DNA from: Mesorhizobium sp. B2-7-2 | GTDB lineage: Bacteria; Pseudomonadota; Alphaproteobacteria; Rhizobiales; Rhizobiaceae | DNA: 64,000 nt | Assembly (NCBI RefSeq): GCF_006440775.1 | Contig: NZ_VFTZ01000004.1 | Location: 248,001 to 312,000, forward strand | Direction: 5' to 3' | Translations under genes and position numbers: made by a program | Notes under the pieces: model-generated | What the model was told of the DNA's origin: nothing | The model's input: the letters and a program-made list of their open reading frames with translations, nothing else | Databases searched by the model: none | Shown: positions 18,607 through 28,726 of the stretch, piece after piece | Layout of the letters: every line of letters begins with the position of its first letter | How positions within the stretch are numbered: the first letter of the stretch is position 1

Positions 18607-19179
18607 TTATCCGCGATCTTCGAGATCCCCGAAATCGTCGAGCAACTGCTCAAGCTGCTCGGCCGTCAACACCTCGGTGGCATCCAGCAGATCGGTCGTC
18701 AGCGCGCGCAAAGCCTCGCCGGCCCACTCGACAATCTCGGCGCGCACCTCCTCCACTGCGTCGGGATCGAGGGTTGACGCGCTGAGCAGCTCGGCGAGAT
18801 CATTGTGCGCCTGGATTAAGCCCTGCTTGATGAGGCGAATATGGTTATGGACCTGGTCGGTGATCGCCGCCAACTCTTCTTCCTGCTCGGGCGTGATGTC
18901 AAGATCAACGAGCTTGGACCCTAAGTCATGCGCGCAGTAGCCCGTCCCATGGCGGAGGCCGGTCTGCATGTGCATGTCGGGTCCGCCGTGGCCGCCGCCG
19001 ACGTCGAAGCGCTGCACGCCTCCGTAACCCTGGCTGAGCGCGCCAGAGACGCCGACGCTGGCAAGCGTGACGACCGCAATGCCGCCGATTGCGATGCGCT
19101 TGCCCCAGTTCTTCGACTTCGGAGTGCGGGAGAAATGTTGACGAAGTTTCTGCCACGCAGAGGGTTCAGTTTGGGGCAT
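18607..19179 (-). CDS. Spy/CpxP-like (LTXXQ) periplasmic protein with membrane anchor
   Basis: About 190 residues. Residues 28-48 form a single membrane segment or uncleaved signal (IAIGGIAVVTLASVGVSGAL); the following Gly-rich linker leads to a helical, highly acidic C-terminal half (LDITPEQEEELAAITDQVH, LTAEQLEQLLDDF) with the L-T-x-x-Q pattern of Spy/CpxP-type chaperones and metal-responsive proteins. The second ATG at 19179 is preferred because AAAGGA lies eight bases upstream. In intact loci such genes sit before a two-component system; here the response regulator that follows is broken. The gene itself looks whole. It may act as a periplasmic stress or metal sensor, which is inference. 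Confidence 0.7.
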   Translation of the reverse strand: MPQTEPSAWQKLRQHFSRTPKSKNWGKRIAIGGIAVVTLASVGVSGALSQGYGGVQRFDVGGGHGGPDMHMQTGLRHGTGYCAHDLGSKLVDLDITPEQEEELAAITDQVHNHIRLIKQGLIQAHNDLAELLSASTLDPDAVEEVRAEIVEWAGEALRALTTDLLDATEVLTAEQLEQLLDDFGDLEDRG

Positions 19180-19549
19180 GAACATATTCCTTTGAATGTT
19201 GGTCGAGTGGAATGCCTGGATCAGTAGAACCGGCATTTGCAGCAGATAGGTTTGTGCCAGTTAGAAGGCAAGAGAATATAAGTATATTTCTAAATATATC
19301 CGACTATTTTTGCGCGAAACGATGCAATCGGGCATGTCGCCTACAGTTGAAGAGGCATAAGAGCCTATTGATAAGATAGTCTGACTTATTGTTCAACTTC
19401 TGGATTGATGTGATAGCGTCAGGAGCCGCGGCGACTCCACGTACCCCTTATGACTGCTGGGCCTGAGGGTGGCCCGTCATCCGATAAGCAACGGCCGAGG
19501 GTTAAGCCAGCTGGCCGGCGCAGTGCCTCATGCACAAGAGGCGGGCCAT
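19180..19549. other. AT-rich intergenic region
   Basis: The part around 19255-19400 is visibly richer in A and T than its surroundings and holds no gene; it contains the promoter region for the Spy-like gene. Confidence 0.4.
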
Positions 19550-20420
19550 ATGTGGATATTCACAAGGAGCGGATTTCGATCGCGGTGGCAGCGAGCTGAC
19601 GCGGCGGATCGCTGGAATATTTCGGCGAGATTCCCAATGACACTGATGCCATCAAAAAGCTCTGCAACCGTCTGGGCATTCCGGCAAGCCGCTAGCGTTT
19701 GGCTAGGAGACCGGCGCGTGCGGTTATGGCCGTTATCGCCAACTCACAAGCCTGAGTCATCGCTGCGACGTGGTGGCGTCATCGCTGATTCCGAGGCGGC
19801 CGGCGATCGGGTGAAGATAAACCGTCGGGATGCCACCATGCTCGCCCGCCGCAATCGGGCCGGAGAGTTGACCCCCGTCTGGGTGCCCATAACGATCACG
19901 AAGCCATTCGCGACCTGATCGCCTGTGTAGCCCCGTCGTGCGACAGATATTGACGCGAGCGCATGAACGTCTTCGCGATTTCTGCTGCGTCACGGGCATA
20001 AGCAAGAGCGTGGGGCGGCCTGGCGAATGGCTTGCTGCCGATTGCTTTTGACATTGGCCTTCGAACATCCCGCTCAGCAGGTCGGATTCAGGACTACGTC
20101 GATGCCGTCATGATGCGGAACGGCGCCTGCAGCAGGTCCAGTAACAGATACTCAGCCGATCCCGGAATGAACCGGCGCTCGGTGGGTGATGCCTGCAGGC
20201 AATACGCGGTATCGCGTCAGCCAATGCCGTGGTGCTGGTTGCGGAAGTCGGCGACTTCACCCGCTTCTTCAATCCACGCCGGCTCATGGCCTACTTCGGC
20301 CTGGTCCCGGCGAGCAATCGAGTGGCGAGACCGTCTGGCGCGGGCCGCATCGCAACGGCCGGCAACACCCATGCCCGGCGCGCGCTGGTCGAGGGCGCCT
20401 GAGCTTACAGGATCAGACCG
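19550..20420 (+). mobile_element. IS110 family transposase, heavily degraded
   Basis: The remnant begins DIHKERISIAVA (the RuvC-like first Asp of the DEDD catalytic set), continues in another frame with GDRVKINRRDATMLARRNRAGELTPVWVP and after several stops with FTRFFNPRRLMAYFGLVPAS and AGNTHARRALVEGA, the C-terminal IS110 Tnp20 motif. Stops and frameshifts occur throughout, so the element is dead. Its ends cannot be seen. Confidence 0.7.
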
Positions 20421-21109
20421 CATCGGCCGGCGCAAGGTCGACCCGATCGAAGCGCTGCCACACGTCGTTCGCGATCGGGTCGTTCCAGACGCGCCGGCGC
20501 GTCCAGGCAAAAATGCGGCCCGTCAGGGCGTCAAGTCCGCCTCTTGCACCTGATATCCGCAGTCCAAGTGCCTCGATCGCCGATCGAGTGGCGGGCCAAT
20601 TTCTACGCCAAAGGCCGTTGTCAGCAATCATGACGGTGGAAGGAATCTAGCGCTTGGTGCCCGCGTCTGGTGTCGACGATGATTTTGATCGCGCACTCGA
20701 TCTTCTTTAGGACTAATTTGCGCATGTACATGAAGCCAGTTCCCGCTGCGGCGAAGGTCGTGGCGCATGCTGCGCGAATGCCTCGCCGGCATGGCATCGT
20801 TCGTCCCGGCCGAAGACGAGCCCACGTCGACCCCGGAGCGGATCGCCGAGGAAATCGTGCGGCGCGTGTTTGCGGAAATGTCAGCGCTGCCCAGAATTGC
20901 CTTGGCTATCGGACGTGCAATAATGACGAGTGGAGCGTAGAGGATTACCCGCAATCGCGCGCCCCATGAACACCTCGGCTGGCCACTTGGATCAGATTCT
21001 CCACAATGGAAGGGCGGAAGGTGACGGGGGCAGGCACTGCAGGCAGCGAACGACGTGATGCTAAGTACGCGGACATTTGTTCACTAATATACCATGGGAA
21101 GTGAATAGA
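20421..21109. other. stretch between two IS remnants without recognisable genes
   Basis: Open frames here are short and contradictory. A phrase on the + strand around 20790-20900 (FVPAEDEPTSTPERIAEEI) reads like protein but I cannot place it. Confidence 0.4.
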
Positions 21110-21580
21110 GGCGGCGCTCTGGCAAAGTGAGGCTGCGACACGCACTGACTTCATAGGAGACGCAGCGGCTTTGCTTTCGCACTGGAGCGCTGCGGTGAGC
21201 GAGCCTGTCGAGAATGGCGGCGGCCCCTGATATTTAGCTCGGCGATGATGCCATCTGGCAACAGGCGGTGATCAGGGTGGTTTGCGTCGATAGCGTTTCT
21301 CGACGATTTCGAACAGATGGAAGTGCTGCTCCTCAATGAGGGAGTGCGTTCCGAAGTCGTCGAGGATGAGGAGCCGCACGCGCGTGAGCTTGTAGATGAG
21401 GCGGCGGCAGCGGCCATCAATGCGGGCGAACGCAAATCCCTCGGAGAGCCGTAAAACGCGCAGGTAGAGCACGGAATGATCGAGCCGTGCCGCCTGACGG
21501 TCGAAGGCGCAGGCCAGCCATGACTTTCGATCCCGGTCTGGCCGGCGACGACCAGGTTCTGGTGCGCCTTAAGCGAAACT
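21110..21580 (-). mobile_element. IS21 family IstB ATPase, degraded remnant
   Basis: On the minus strand the phrases VVAGQTGI (Walker A, in a shifted frame), [34 protein letters not shown] (Walker B) and [15 protein letters not shown] follow the order of IstB, the transposition helper ATPase. Several frameshifts and loss of the N-terminus show that it is inactive. No IstA transposase is seen beside it. Confidence 0.65.
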
Positions 21581-21843
21581 TAACGAAACAAGAACGATAC
21601 CGATGGCATGGCGAAGCTCGCTGAGGCCAGCTTCAAAGCGGCCGCTTTGGCTCACCGTTTGATGTGGCGGCGAGGTTCAAATGTCCCCGTGGGGCAAAAA
21701 TGTCACTTGCGCGCACGAGGATCAGCCCCATCTAACCGGCTCCCCCGGGTTGTAAGGGCAGATCGGGCGGGCGAGGGACACCAGGAGTGGGGCTGCAGCC
21801 CAAGCTTCTTTGAATAGCAGAAACCATTCTCCCAGGAGAAGGC

Positions 21844-22557
21844 ATGTATAGGCAGCACGAAGATACACCAGGATGGGATCGGTCCAAGGCCAATCGACTC
21901 TATAAAGCATTGAAGAAACTTATCGTCGATTTTAAGGTGCCCCCCGATACGCGACTCGACCCACGTCTAATCAGCGTTACCCTGAAAACGAGCGTTACCC
22001 CGTTACGCGAGGCATTGATTCAGATCGAAACCGAAAAGTACATCGTCGGATCTCCTCGCAATGGCTACTACACAAGAAAGCTGGATACAAAGCAATTATC
22101 AGATGAGTATGGTGTTGCCAACGCAATACTTCAGGGTGTTTTCAGGGAAGGCCCAGATGAGCATTCCAAGCCGTGGTCGACGCTTCCTACGATCCCCAGC
22201 TCTAACGACTGTATTTTGTTTGGGGAGTTCCTCGAGGTATTTTATGAGAAGATCGCAGAGGGTGGAAACAATGGAAAAATGCTGGATCTCGTTCATGAGT
22301 TCAACATCCGAACGAGATATGTACGTCTTTTGGATTTGCAACGGCCGGAGCGTCTATCATGTATTATAACTGATATGAGACAGCTTGTAGAGCTTCTTGA
22401 CAAGCAAGACAAAAATGGGGCGATCGCAAATATTGGTCGGCAATTCAGTGCGACAATTGAAACCGTCCCCGAGCTTGTGCTGGAGGGTAATCTTCGTGCC
22501 GGGGATACGAAAGAGAGCTGGTTGAAGACATTGCAGTCGAATTTCGACGAGAGCTGA
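21844..22557 (+). CDS. GntR family transcriptional regulator (FCD-like)
   Basis: A 237-residue protein with an N-terminal winged helix (residues 15-80: LYKALKKLIVDFKVPPDTRLD, VTPLREALIQIETEKYI, GSPRNGYYTRKL), the usual GntR order of motifs, followed by an all-helical C-terminal domain of about 150 residues that fits the FadR/FCD type in length. The classical metal-binding His residues of FCD are not obvious, so the effector domain may be atypical. CAGGAGAAGG precedes the ATG. It stands alone between an IS21 remnant and a decayed recombinase; targets are unknown. It looks intact. Confidence 0.8.
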   Translation: MYRQHEDTPGWDRSKANRLYKALKKLIVDFKVPPDTRLDPRLISVTLKTSVTPLREALIQIETEKYIVGSPRNGYYTRKLDTKQLSDEYGVANAILQGVFREGPDEHSKPWSTLPTIPSSNDCILFGEFLEVFYEKIAEGGNNGKMLDLVHEFNIRTRYVRLLDLQRPERLSCIITDMRQLVELLDKQDKNGAIANIGRQFSATIETVPELVLEGNLRAGDTKESWLKTLQSNFDES

Positions 22558-22799
22558 CCGGCGGTTTCCACTGAGATGTGGCTCTGGCTCACTTTTGCTG
22601 CTGTTGCTGCCGGCGCTTTTGCGGATTCCCCGGAGGATTAACTAATGCAACATCGACTTGCCCGCGCGAGCCTCGCGCCTGACGGATTGGCGCGGTGATT
22701 GATGTGAAGGTTATAGCGAACACCGCTCAAAAGCTTCGATCGCGCCAATTTTCGGGAATTTTTCCAGACGGGGGCCAGCCGGAGCGTTCAAAGTAGATA

Positions 22800-23190
22800 T
22801 GTGCGTCGGCCCGCTGGCCCGCTCCTCGTCGTACGGACGAGCACACGCTGGTGCTGCTGCGGGGGCTTGCACCGCATACCCGACGCCGTCATCGCCGGCA
22901 TTCTCAACAAACAAGGCCGCCGAACGGCGTACGGCACCGCTTCGGCGCGCCACGCCGAGGCTCGCCGGCGCACGCCCCCTCGTCTGGCGACAGACGTCAC
23001 GGTCTCGCCCGAAAGGAAACTCTCCTCAGCGCTTCGGACAGGACCTTGGCCCAATCGACCGCGTGGTCCCCGGCCATGGGGTTCGCTACCTGCCCGGCAT
23101 CGTGGATGCGCGCCCCAGGCCTTCATGGCTATTACCCATCCGGTTATGCCTGGGGAGCAGGGAGGATTTGCTCCACAGGTCAATAGCTAG
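22800..23190 (+). pseudogene. possible C-terminal remnant of a serine recombinase
   Basis: Phrases spread over several + frames (DEHTLVLLRGLAPH, PDAVIAGILNKQGRRTAYG) resemble the C-terminal part of the large recombinase family proteins of Mesorhizobium, which act as site-specific DNA recombinases on islands. The catalytic N-terminal resolvase domain is absent and frames shift. The assignment is tentative. Confidence 0.38.
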
Positions 23191-23200
23191 GGCGATCGTC

Positions 23201-23392
23201 TCAGAAGCGACGCACATCCGGAAATGGTAGCACCTCCGCCTGTTGGCGGGGCTGTTTGAATTCTTCGAAGGCGACCGCCTCAATTATAGCGTCCAAGGCT
23301 TCACGCCCCGTCTGGCTCATCGGGTCATCACCACCAAGATAGTGGTACGCCCGATCTAAATGCACCCGGGCCGCGGAAAAATCGCTCTTCAT
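23201..23392 (-). CDS. small conserved hypothetical protein
   Basis: A 63-residue acidic protein (FSAARVHLDRAYHYLGGDD, SQTGREALDAIIEAV) that looks like one amphipathic helical hairpin. GAGAGG stands five bases before the ATG at 23392. I recognise the type as a short protein recurring in rhizobial genomes but cannot name a family or function. The region around it is decayed, so its survival is notable. Confidence 0.55.
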   Translation of the reverse strand: MKSDFSAARVHLDRAYHYLGGDDPMSQTGREALDAIIEAVAFEEFKQPRQQAEVLPFPDVRRF

Positions 23393-23699
23393 TTAACCTC
23401 TCAGTAGCCGCCGCGTCAGCCCTCTACGAGGTCAGTGTCGCGCAACGGTGAACATACATAGGACAATTTGATTTAAACTTGACACAATCAGGAGGAGTAG
23501 CATGCTCGGACGATGACATTTTGCCAGAACTGTGCCGCAGTGAGAGCTGGCCTCGCAAGCCGCTGAGCAAGGATGTGGTCCCGAGGGACGGGAGGTGCTG
23601 CGCTCCCTCGGCACACACGGTGAGCTCGCTGGGTAGGGGTCGAGAGCTGTAATCCGTCGGTGGTCAGCACACCACTCGAAAGCGGGGCTTACGATTGGG

Positions 23700-24356
23700 G
23701 CACCTGATCCTAAACGGGCCGGGACTTCGGCGACCTGGTACTTCGCGGCAGCGGAAACCGGCTTGATTGGCCGTGGGGGCTGGGCGGAACAGATTTCGAG
23801 GAGCTCTGCGATAGCGTAGACAATGCGAAGGCTCGAGAACGTTTTAAAAAGCTCCCACACCGGGCCAGCGTAGCGTCTAACCCGTGTACTTCTGTGTGGT
23901 CGCCGTGCCGAGCCGCTCTGACGATCCCCAGGCAGGGCTCCGGCAAGATGCCACCGAGGACGCTGTACCATGCATCGGCGCCCGCGATCAGGGCCGCCGT
24001 GACGTTCCAGTCGCCGCTGTAGCCGATTGAGAATTCTTTCGGCAATATTTCTTTCTGGTACGCAAGTTGGCCTTCGATAGCATCGCCCCGGTCCGCTGAG
24101 TTTTTCATAGCGAGGATCTCAGGCAGCTGTCCCAGACGCGGATGAGTGCTGGCGTGAAGCGAAAATGCGTGTTTGCAGGATCGTCGTAGATCACGATCGG
24201 AAGGCCACTTTCGCGCGCCACTGTCGTAAAAATGCTCGAAAACCTCGTCCTCAGTGAGCGGACTGTAGGACAAAGCGGCGAAAATCCCGCGGCTGCGCCG
24301 AGGGCCTTCGCATCACTTGCATATTTTACCGCTTCATCGGTGCGCAAAGCGCCCAC
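23700..24356 (-). pseudogene. dihydrodipicolinate synthase (DapA) family protein, main part of remnant
   Basis: Members are Schiff-base aldolases or lyases of the TIM-barrel type. From 24356 leftward the minus strand gives GALRTDEAVKYASDAKALGAAAG, then in shifted frames SYSPLTEDEVFEHF, RESGLPIVIYDDPANTHFRF, ILAMKNSAD (the Lys of the Schiff base in this family lies in the AMKNS/GIKD position), FSIGYSGDWNVTAALIAGADAW, ILPEPCLGIVRAARHGDH and near the end LFKTFSSLRIVYAIAELL. Several frameshifts break it. The missing N-terminal segment lies next to it in opposite orientation. Confidence 0.7.
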
Positions 24357-24359
24357 GTT

Positions 24360-24535
24360 CGCCTGCTTGAGATCGGTGATCAAATCGGCGCCCTGTGCAG
24401 CAAAGGTGGATTCCATCGGCCTGCTCGGCAGCACCGGCACTTACATGTATCTGTCACGCGAGGAACGCCGTCGGGCTTTTCCGAGGCGCTGGACGAAACG
24501 GGTGGACGAGTCCCGCTCGCGGTTTACGCCAAGCG
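24360..24535 (+). pseudogene. inverted N-terminal segment of the same DapA-family gene
   Basis: On the + strand this piece reads VDSIGLLGSTGTYMYLSREE and, after one shift, EALDETGGRVPLAV, which is the part of a DapA-family protein that should directly precede the GALRTDEAV sequence found on the minus strand at 24356. The two pieces meet head to head. The simplest explanation is an in-place inversion of about 170 bases; the first 20 or so residues of the protein are missing. Confidence 0.6.
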
Positions 24536-24539
24536 ATAG

Positions 24540-25775
24540 TGACGGCAGCGACGGCGTCTTCAAGTCCTACCCACAGGCGCATGAGGTCGTCGCCGACTGC
24601 TTCAGGCAAATGCGCGTCCTTGCAGATTAACTTGCGCGAGCGGGTCAGGCTTGCCGGATGATAAATGAGACGGTCAGCATCGCCAAGGCTGACTGCCCTG
24701 GTGATCAACGTGAGACCGTCCATCATACGGCGCGCGCCCTCGAACCCCGTTTGGAGAGCCAACATGCCTGAGCCGTTCGACATCTGTCTGCGCGCGATCT
24801 CATGGTCGGGATGAGAGCGGAGAAACGGATAGCTAACCCAAGCCACAGCCCGGTGCGTCGAGCGCCTGGGCGACCGCGAGCCCAGAGGCACTGTGACGCT
24901 CCATACGCAGCGTGAGTGTCTTCAGCCCGCGCAAGATCAGGAACGCGGACATGGGCGAGAGCGCTGCCCGGGTCGGATAGCGCAGGCCAGTTTCGCGCAA
25001 CAGGTGCAATGTCTTCGCATCGCCGAGTATGACACCGCCCCGCGCATCGCCATGTCCGTTGATGTACTTGGTCAGCGAATGGATCACGATGTCAGCTCCG
25101 AGTTCCAGCGGACGCTGGAGGGCGGGCGAGGCGAAGGTGCTGTCGACCGCGACCTTCACGCCGCGAGAGTGGGCGTGTTTGGCAATGGCAGCGATGTCGA
25201 GGATACGGCTCAACGGGTTGATCGGCGTCTCGAAGAAAACGAGCCGAGTCCTTTTCGGTGATGGCCCCCTTGAGATTACTGGGATTTGACAGGTCGAGGG
25301 CAACGACCTTAGTCAAAATGCGGCAGGCCCTGTTCGACCATGGCGAGTGCATTGGCATAAACGGTGTTGTGGACGATGAGTTCGTCACCTTGCGAAAGCA
25401 GCGAAAGGATCAGCGTGCCGAAGGCCGCCATCCCCGAGGCGAGTACCAGCCCAGCATCGGCTCCTTCGAGATTGGCGAGCCGCTTTTCGAGGACCCCAGT
25501 CGTCGGGTTGTATTCGCGTGCGTAGAAGTCTTCCGCCAAGGGCTGCGGCGGCTTCGTTTGCTGCCACGCCTTCAAATCTAGGTCGATGTAAGAAACACAG
25601 GCGTCTGAACGGAATTGGAAAAGCCGGCCGGATCGTAGCCGTGATGGATGACCCGGGTGGCAAATGCGAGGTCGACCTCGTTCCGGAATGGCATTGATAT
25701 TGCCTCGTTTTCAAGCGGATCTTCGGCGCTGGCCATCGGCTTTAGCCCTCTTGATTTCGGGGACAATGCCGTCAC
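24540..25775 (-). pseudogene. cystathionine gamma-synthase / methionine gamma-lyase family enzyme, frameshifted
   Basis: These PLP enzymes act on sulfur amino acids. The remnant reads FATRVIHHGYDPAG at the N-terminus, then FYAREYNPTTGVLEKRLANLEGADAG, TRLVFFETPINPLSRILDIAA, VAVDSTFASPALQRPLELGADIV, and HSLTKYINGHGDARGG, where the Lys in SLTKY binds PLP, followed by HPASLTRS and DDLMRLWVGLEDAV near the C-terminus. Frame changes occur near 25575, 25305 and 24850. It runs leftward into the DapA remnant, and the intact MocR regulator diverges from it only 30 bases away, so the two decayed genes were probably the regulated operon. Confidence 0.78.
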
Positions 25776-25804
25776 ACTAACTCAGATGGAACGTTCAGTT
25801 GGCG

Positions 25805-27310
25805 ATGAAAGAAATGGTCCAGCCTTCTCCTGCCGCTTCGACAGCTCGCCCTCAAGGTCTGGGCGCGCGCCAGATCTGCGAAGCTCTTCGCGAGCAGATC
25901 CTGGGCGGCATCTATGAAACGGGCAGCCAACTGCCGTCGTCCCGGGGCCTCGCAAATGAACTCGGTGTGTCGCGAACCACGGTGACGGTGGCATATGACC
26001 AGCTGGTCGCCGAGGGTTTCATTGAGGTCATCCAAGGCGCAAGACCTCGCGTTGCAGCTTCGCTAGTCGGGAGTAAAGCGACCAGCGCGGTGCCGAAACG
26101 GACTGGCCCGATTCACCTTTCCAGTTACGGCGAGCGACTGCGCGCCAGTCCGCCACGGTCCGACTACCTCCCCAACCGTCTCAAGGTCGATTTCCGCTAC
26201 GGCGACCTCGCACCATCTGATTTCCCTGCACTGACGTGGAAGCGCGCGATGAACGCGGCGATGTCACAAAGTACCGGAAGGCTGGCCTATCACGATCCAC
26301 GCGGCTCGCATCGCTTGCGCCAGGCGTTGCAGGGATATTTGTGGCGCGCCCGAACGCTTAGCTGCCGGGTCGAGCAGATCCTCGTCGTGAGTGGATCACA
26401 ACAGTGCCTGGACCTTTGCGCGCGTCTGCTGCTGGATCCTGCTGACAGCTTCGTGATCGAGGATCCCTGCTATAGAATGGCGCGCCTGGTCTTTGCCAGC
26501 ACAGGAGCCACTCCAGTGGCCGTCGCCGTCGATAGCGAGGGCATGAAGACGGAGCTGCTGCAGGAAATTCCGGCGCGGCTGGCCTATGTCACCCCGTCGC
26601 ACCAGTTCCCGCTCGGCGGCGTCTTGTCGATTTCGCGGCGCTATCAGCTTCTCGAATGGGCTCGGCGCAACGACGCCTATATCATCGAGGACGATTACGA
26701 TGGCGAGTACCGGTACGACATTCGTCCGGTGCCCCCGTTGCACAAGCTGGAAGACCGCAGTTCCGTGATCTATGTTGGGACGATCTCCAAGACACTGTCG
26801 CCGATGCTGCGCATCGGCTACCTGGTGGTTCCGGCCGAGTTGCAAGATGTCTTTGCGACGGCCAAGCAGCTTCTCGACAGGCATTCTCCGGTTGCCGAAC
26901 AGGAGGCCCTGGCCTCACTTATCGAGAGCGGTGGTTATGAAAGCCATGTGCGACGCGTCCGCCGTCTCAACGGCGAGCGTCGAGAGGCGCTGCTTGCCGT
27001 CCTTCAACGCGCGTTCGCAGACAGTATTGTCATCGAGGGTGCTGATGCAGGGCTGCATGTCGTCGTCTGGTTCAAGGATCTTTCTCGCTCGCTGGAGGAC
27101 ATCCTGGTTGAAGAGGCGCGGCGGGTCGGGGTGGGCATCCATCCGATTTCATCACTATACATTCGAGATGAAGGCCGTGCTGACCGGATTGGACTGGTGA
27201 TGGGCTATTCCGCCCTGACCATTCGGCAGATCGAGAATGGCGTTCGGCTCCTTACTGGCGCTGTTCAACGGGTAAAAAGCCTTGCGAGCACTCGGCAACA
27301 TCCTCAATAA
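25805..27310 (+). CDS. MocR family (GntR-aminotransferase) transcriptional regulator
   Basis: About 501 residues, the normal MocR length. Residues 18-85 hold the GntR winged helix (ICEALREQILGGIYETGSQLP, VSRTTVTVAYDQLVAEGF); residues 130-500 form a class-I aminotransferase fold with SGSQQCLDLCARLL, EDDYDGEYRYD and TISKTLSPMLRIGYL, where the Lys is the PLP-binding residue. Such proteins use PLP or its adducts to sense metabolites, as PdxR and GabR do. The ATG at 25805 is preferred over the TTG at 25799. The gene diverges from a decayed lyase-DapA operon, the likely former target; a regulator kept after loss of its operon is notable. It seems intact. Confidence 0.9.
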   Translation: MKEMVQPSPAASTARPQGLGARQICEALREQILGGIYETGSQLPSSRGLANELGVSRTTVTVAYDQLVAEGFIEVIQGARPRVAASLVGSKATSAVPKRTGPIHLSSYGERLRASPPRSDYLPNRLKVDFRYGDLAPSDFPALTWKRAMNAAMSQSTGRLAYHDPRGSHRLRQALQGYLWRARTLSCRVEQILVVSGSQQCLDLCARLLLDPADSFVIEDPCYRMARLVFASTGATPVAVAVDSEGMKTELLQEIPARLAYVTPSHQFPLGGVLSISRRYQLLEWARRNDAYIIEDDYDGEYRYDIRPVPPLHKLEDRSSVIYVGTISKTLSPMLRIGYLVVPAELQDVFATAKQLLDRHSPVAEQEALASLIESGGYESHVRRVRRLNGERREALLAVLQRAFADSIVIEGADAGLHVVVWFKDLSRSLEDILVEEARRVGVGIHPISSLYIRDEGRADRIGLVMGYSALTIRQIENGVRLLTGAVQRVKSLASTRQHPQ

Positions 27311-27528
27311 CCGGCCTGACGGTGCACAGGCCTGGCTCGTGACCCCAGAGTCACGCCGGCAGCGATCGCAGACTGGATCAGCAAGACTTGCCATGACTGG
27401 CCCTGTCGCCCAGTCAGGGTCCAGGGCAGTACTCTGACCCTGCGACCTGGCGAAGAGAGTTCTCGACGAGACTCCTACATCCAGTGGAAGCAAGGCGCCG
27501 TGCGGCCGGCTTAAAGGAGAAAGCGTTG

Positions 27529-28248
27529 ATGGATTTTCCGCTGATCGACGAGGAAATGGCAGAGATCGCACCTGACTTTCGCGCTATCAGCATTCTTGTT
27601 GATGCACAGGACAGTGCGCGAGGCGTCATGGCTCGAGACGTGTTGGGAGAGGCTTGCGATTTCGTCCGAGCGGGAGGACCCGCCTGGGGAGAAGCGCACT
27701 TAGCCAATTGGGCGGAGGCATACGTCCGATTCGGAGCAAAACCAAACCGGACGCCGTGCTCGGCGCACGCATTGAAAAAACGGGTGGAGAGGGACGGCCG
27801 CATCCCATCGATAAATCCTGTCGTTGACCTCTACAATGCAGTGAGCCTGCGTTTCGCAATACCCGTCGGCGGCGAAAATTTCGATGCATACGTCGGTAAA
27901 CCACGGCTGACAATTGCGGAAGGAACGGAGTGCTTCCACACTGTTTTGAATGGCGAAGCGGTCGTCGAACAGCCTTCCAAGGGGGAGGTCATCTGGCGCG
28001 ACGATCTGGCAGTTACATGTCGCCGCTGGAACTGGCGGCAGGGCACGCGCACCCGGTTGGAGACGGTGGGCGGCCGCATGTGGTTTATTTTGGAAAGCTT
28101 AGCAGCGATGCCGGAGGGAGCGCTCGAGGACGCAGCTAAGATGCTCGTGAGCGGTCTGAGAGAGCTTGCACCAGGGTGTAAGGTTTACGAACAGGAAATC
28201 ACCACCGCAAAAGCCTCGGTCGCCAGTTCCGCCAGGCGGGTCGGTTGA
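27529..28248 (+). CDS. B3/B4 (tRNA-binding-like) domain protein
   Basis: A 239-residue soluble protein of the stand-alone B3/B4 family, related to the editing region of the phenylalanyl-tRNA synthetase beta chain. Signature phrases are SINPVVDLYNAVSLRFAIPVG and FDAYVG-KPRLTIAEGTE, followed by GEVIWRDDLAVTCRRWNWRQG. Members probably act as free-standing editing or D-/mischarged-tRNA or amino-acid-binding proteins; this is known only in outline. AAAGGAGA precedes the ATG at 27529, which decides the start. It lies after the MocR gene in the same direction with a 218-base gap, so cotranscription is possible but uncertain. Confidence 0.85.
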   Translation: MDFPLIDEEMAEIAPDFRAISILVDAQDSARGVMARDVLGEACDFVRAGGPAWGEAHLANWAEAYVRFGAKPNRTPCSAHALKKRVERDGRIPSINPVVDLYNAVSLRFAIPVGGENFDAYVGKPRLTIAEGTECFHTVLNGEAVVEQPSKGEVIWRDDLAVTCRRWNWRQGTRTRLETVGGRMWFILESLAAMPEGALEDAAKMLVSGLRELAPGCKVYEQEITTAKASVASSARRVG

Positions 28249-28726
28249 GGAACGTGCCATCCCTGTCATCGCGGCTGAGCTGGCCTGCATGCGCGGCCTG
28301 ATAGGCAGGCCGGCAGCACGGAAGCCTATCAGAGATGTCGATCGAGAGGCGTATGCTCACCCGTCGGGGGAGCTCTCCGCCTCCTTCGAAGGCTAACTTC
28401 CCGAGCAGATCGGTACGCAGCCATATCTGCGGGTCGCGAGCTTGCCGCCGACACCGCCAGCGGCTCGGCGGCACATGCTGTGTCCTAATTAATTTTGCCA
28501 ACCCGGGAGGACGGCGCCAGCTCGGCGTCACACAGGTCCTGCTGGGCTACGCAAGCTGGACACACGGCCCTCTACGACTGTTGGGCCACTAAGATAGTTG
28601 GCCCGATGATCTGGGCTCGCCAGGTCACTTCACCAACTGGACGACTTCATTTGTAATTAACTGGCTGTTTCCTGAGGGTCAGATTGCCGGTATCCCGACC
28701 TGCAGCGCACACACGGAGTTCCCCCG
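28249..28726. other. stretch without recognisable genes
   Basis: Nothing that I can support: short overlapping frames only, followed by the ribosome binding site of the PaiB-like gene. Confidence 0.4.
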
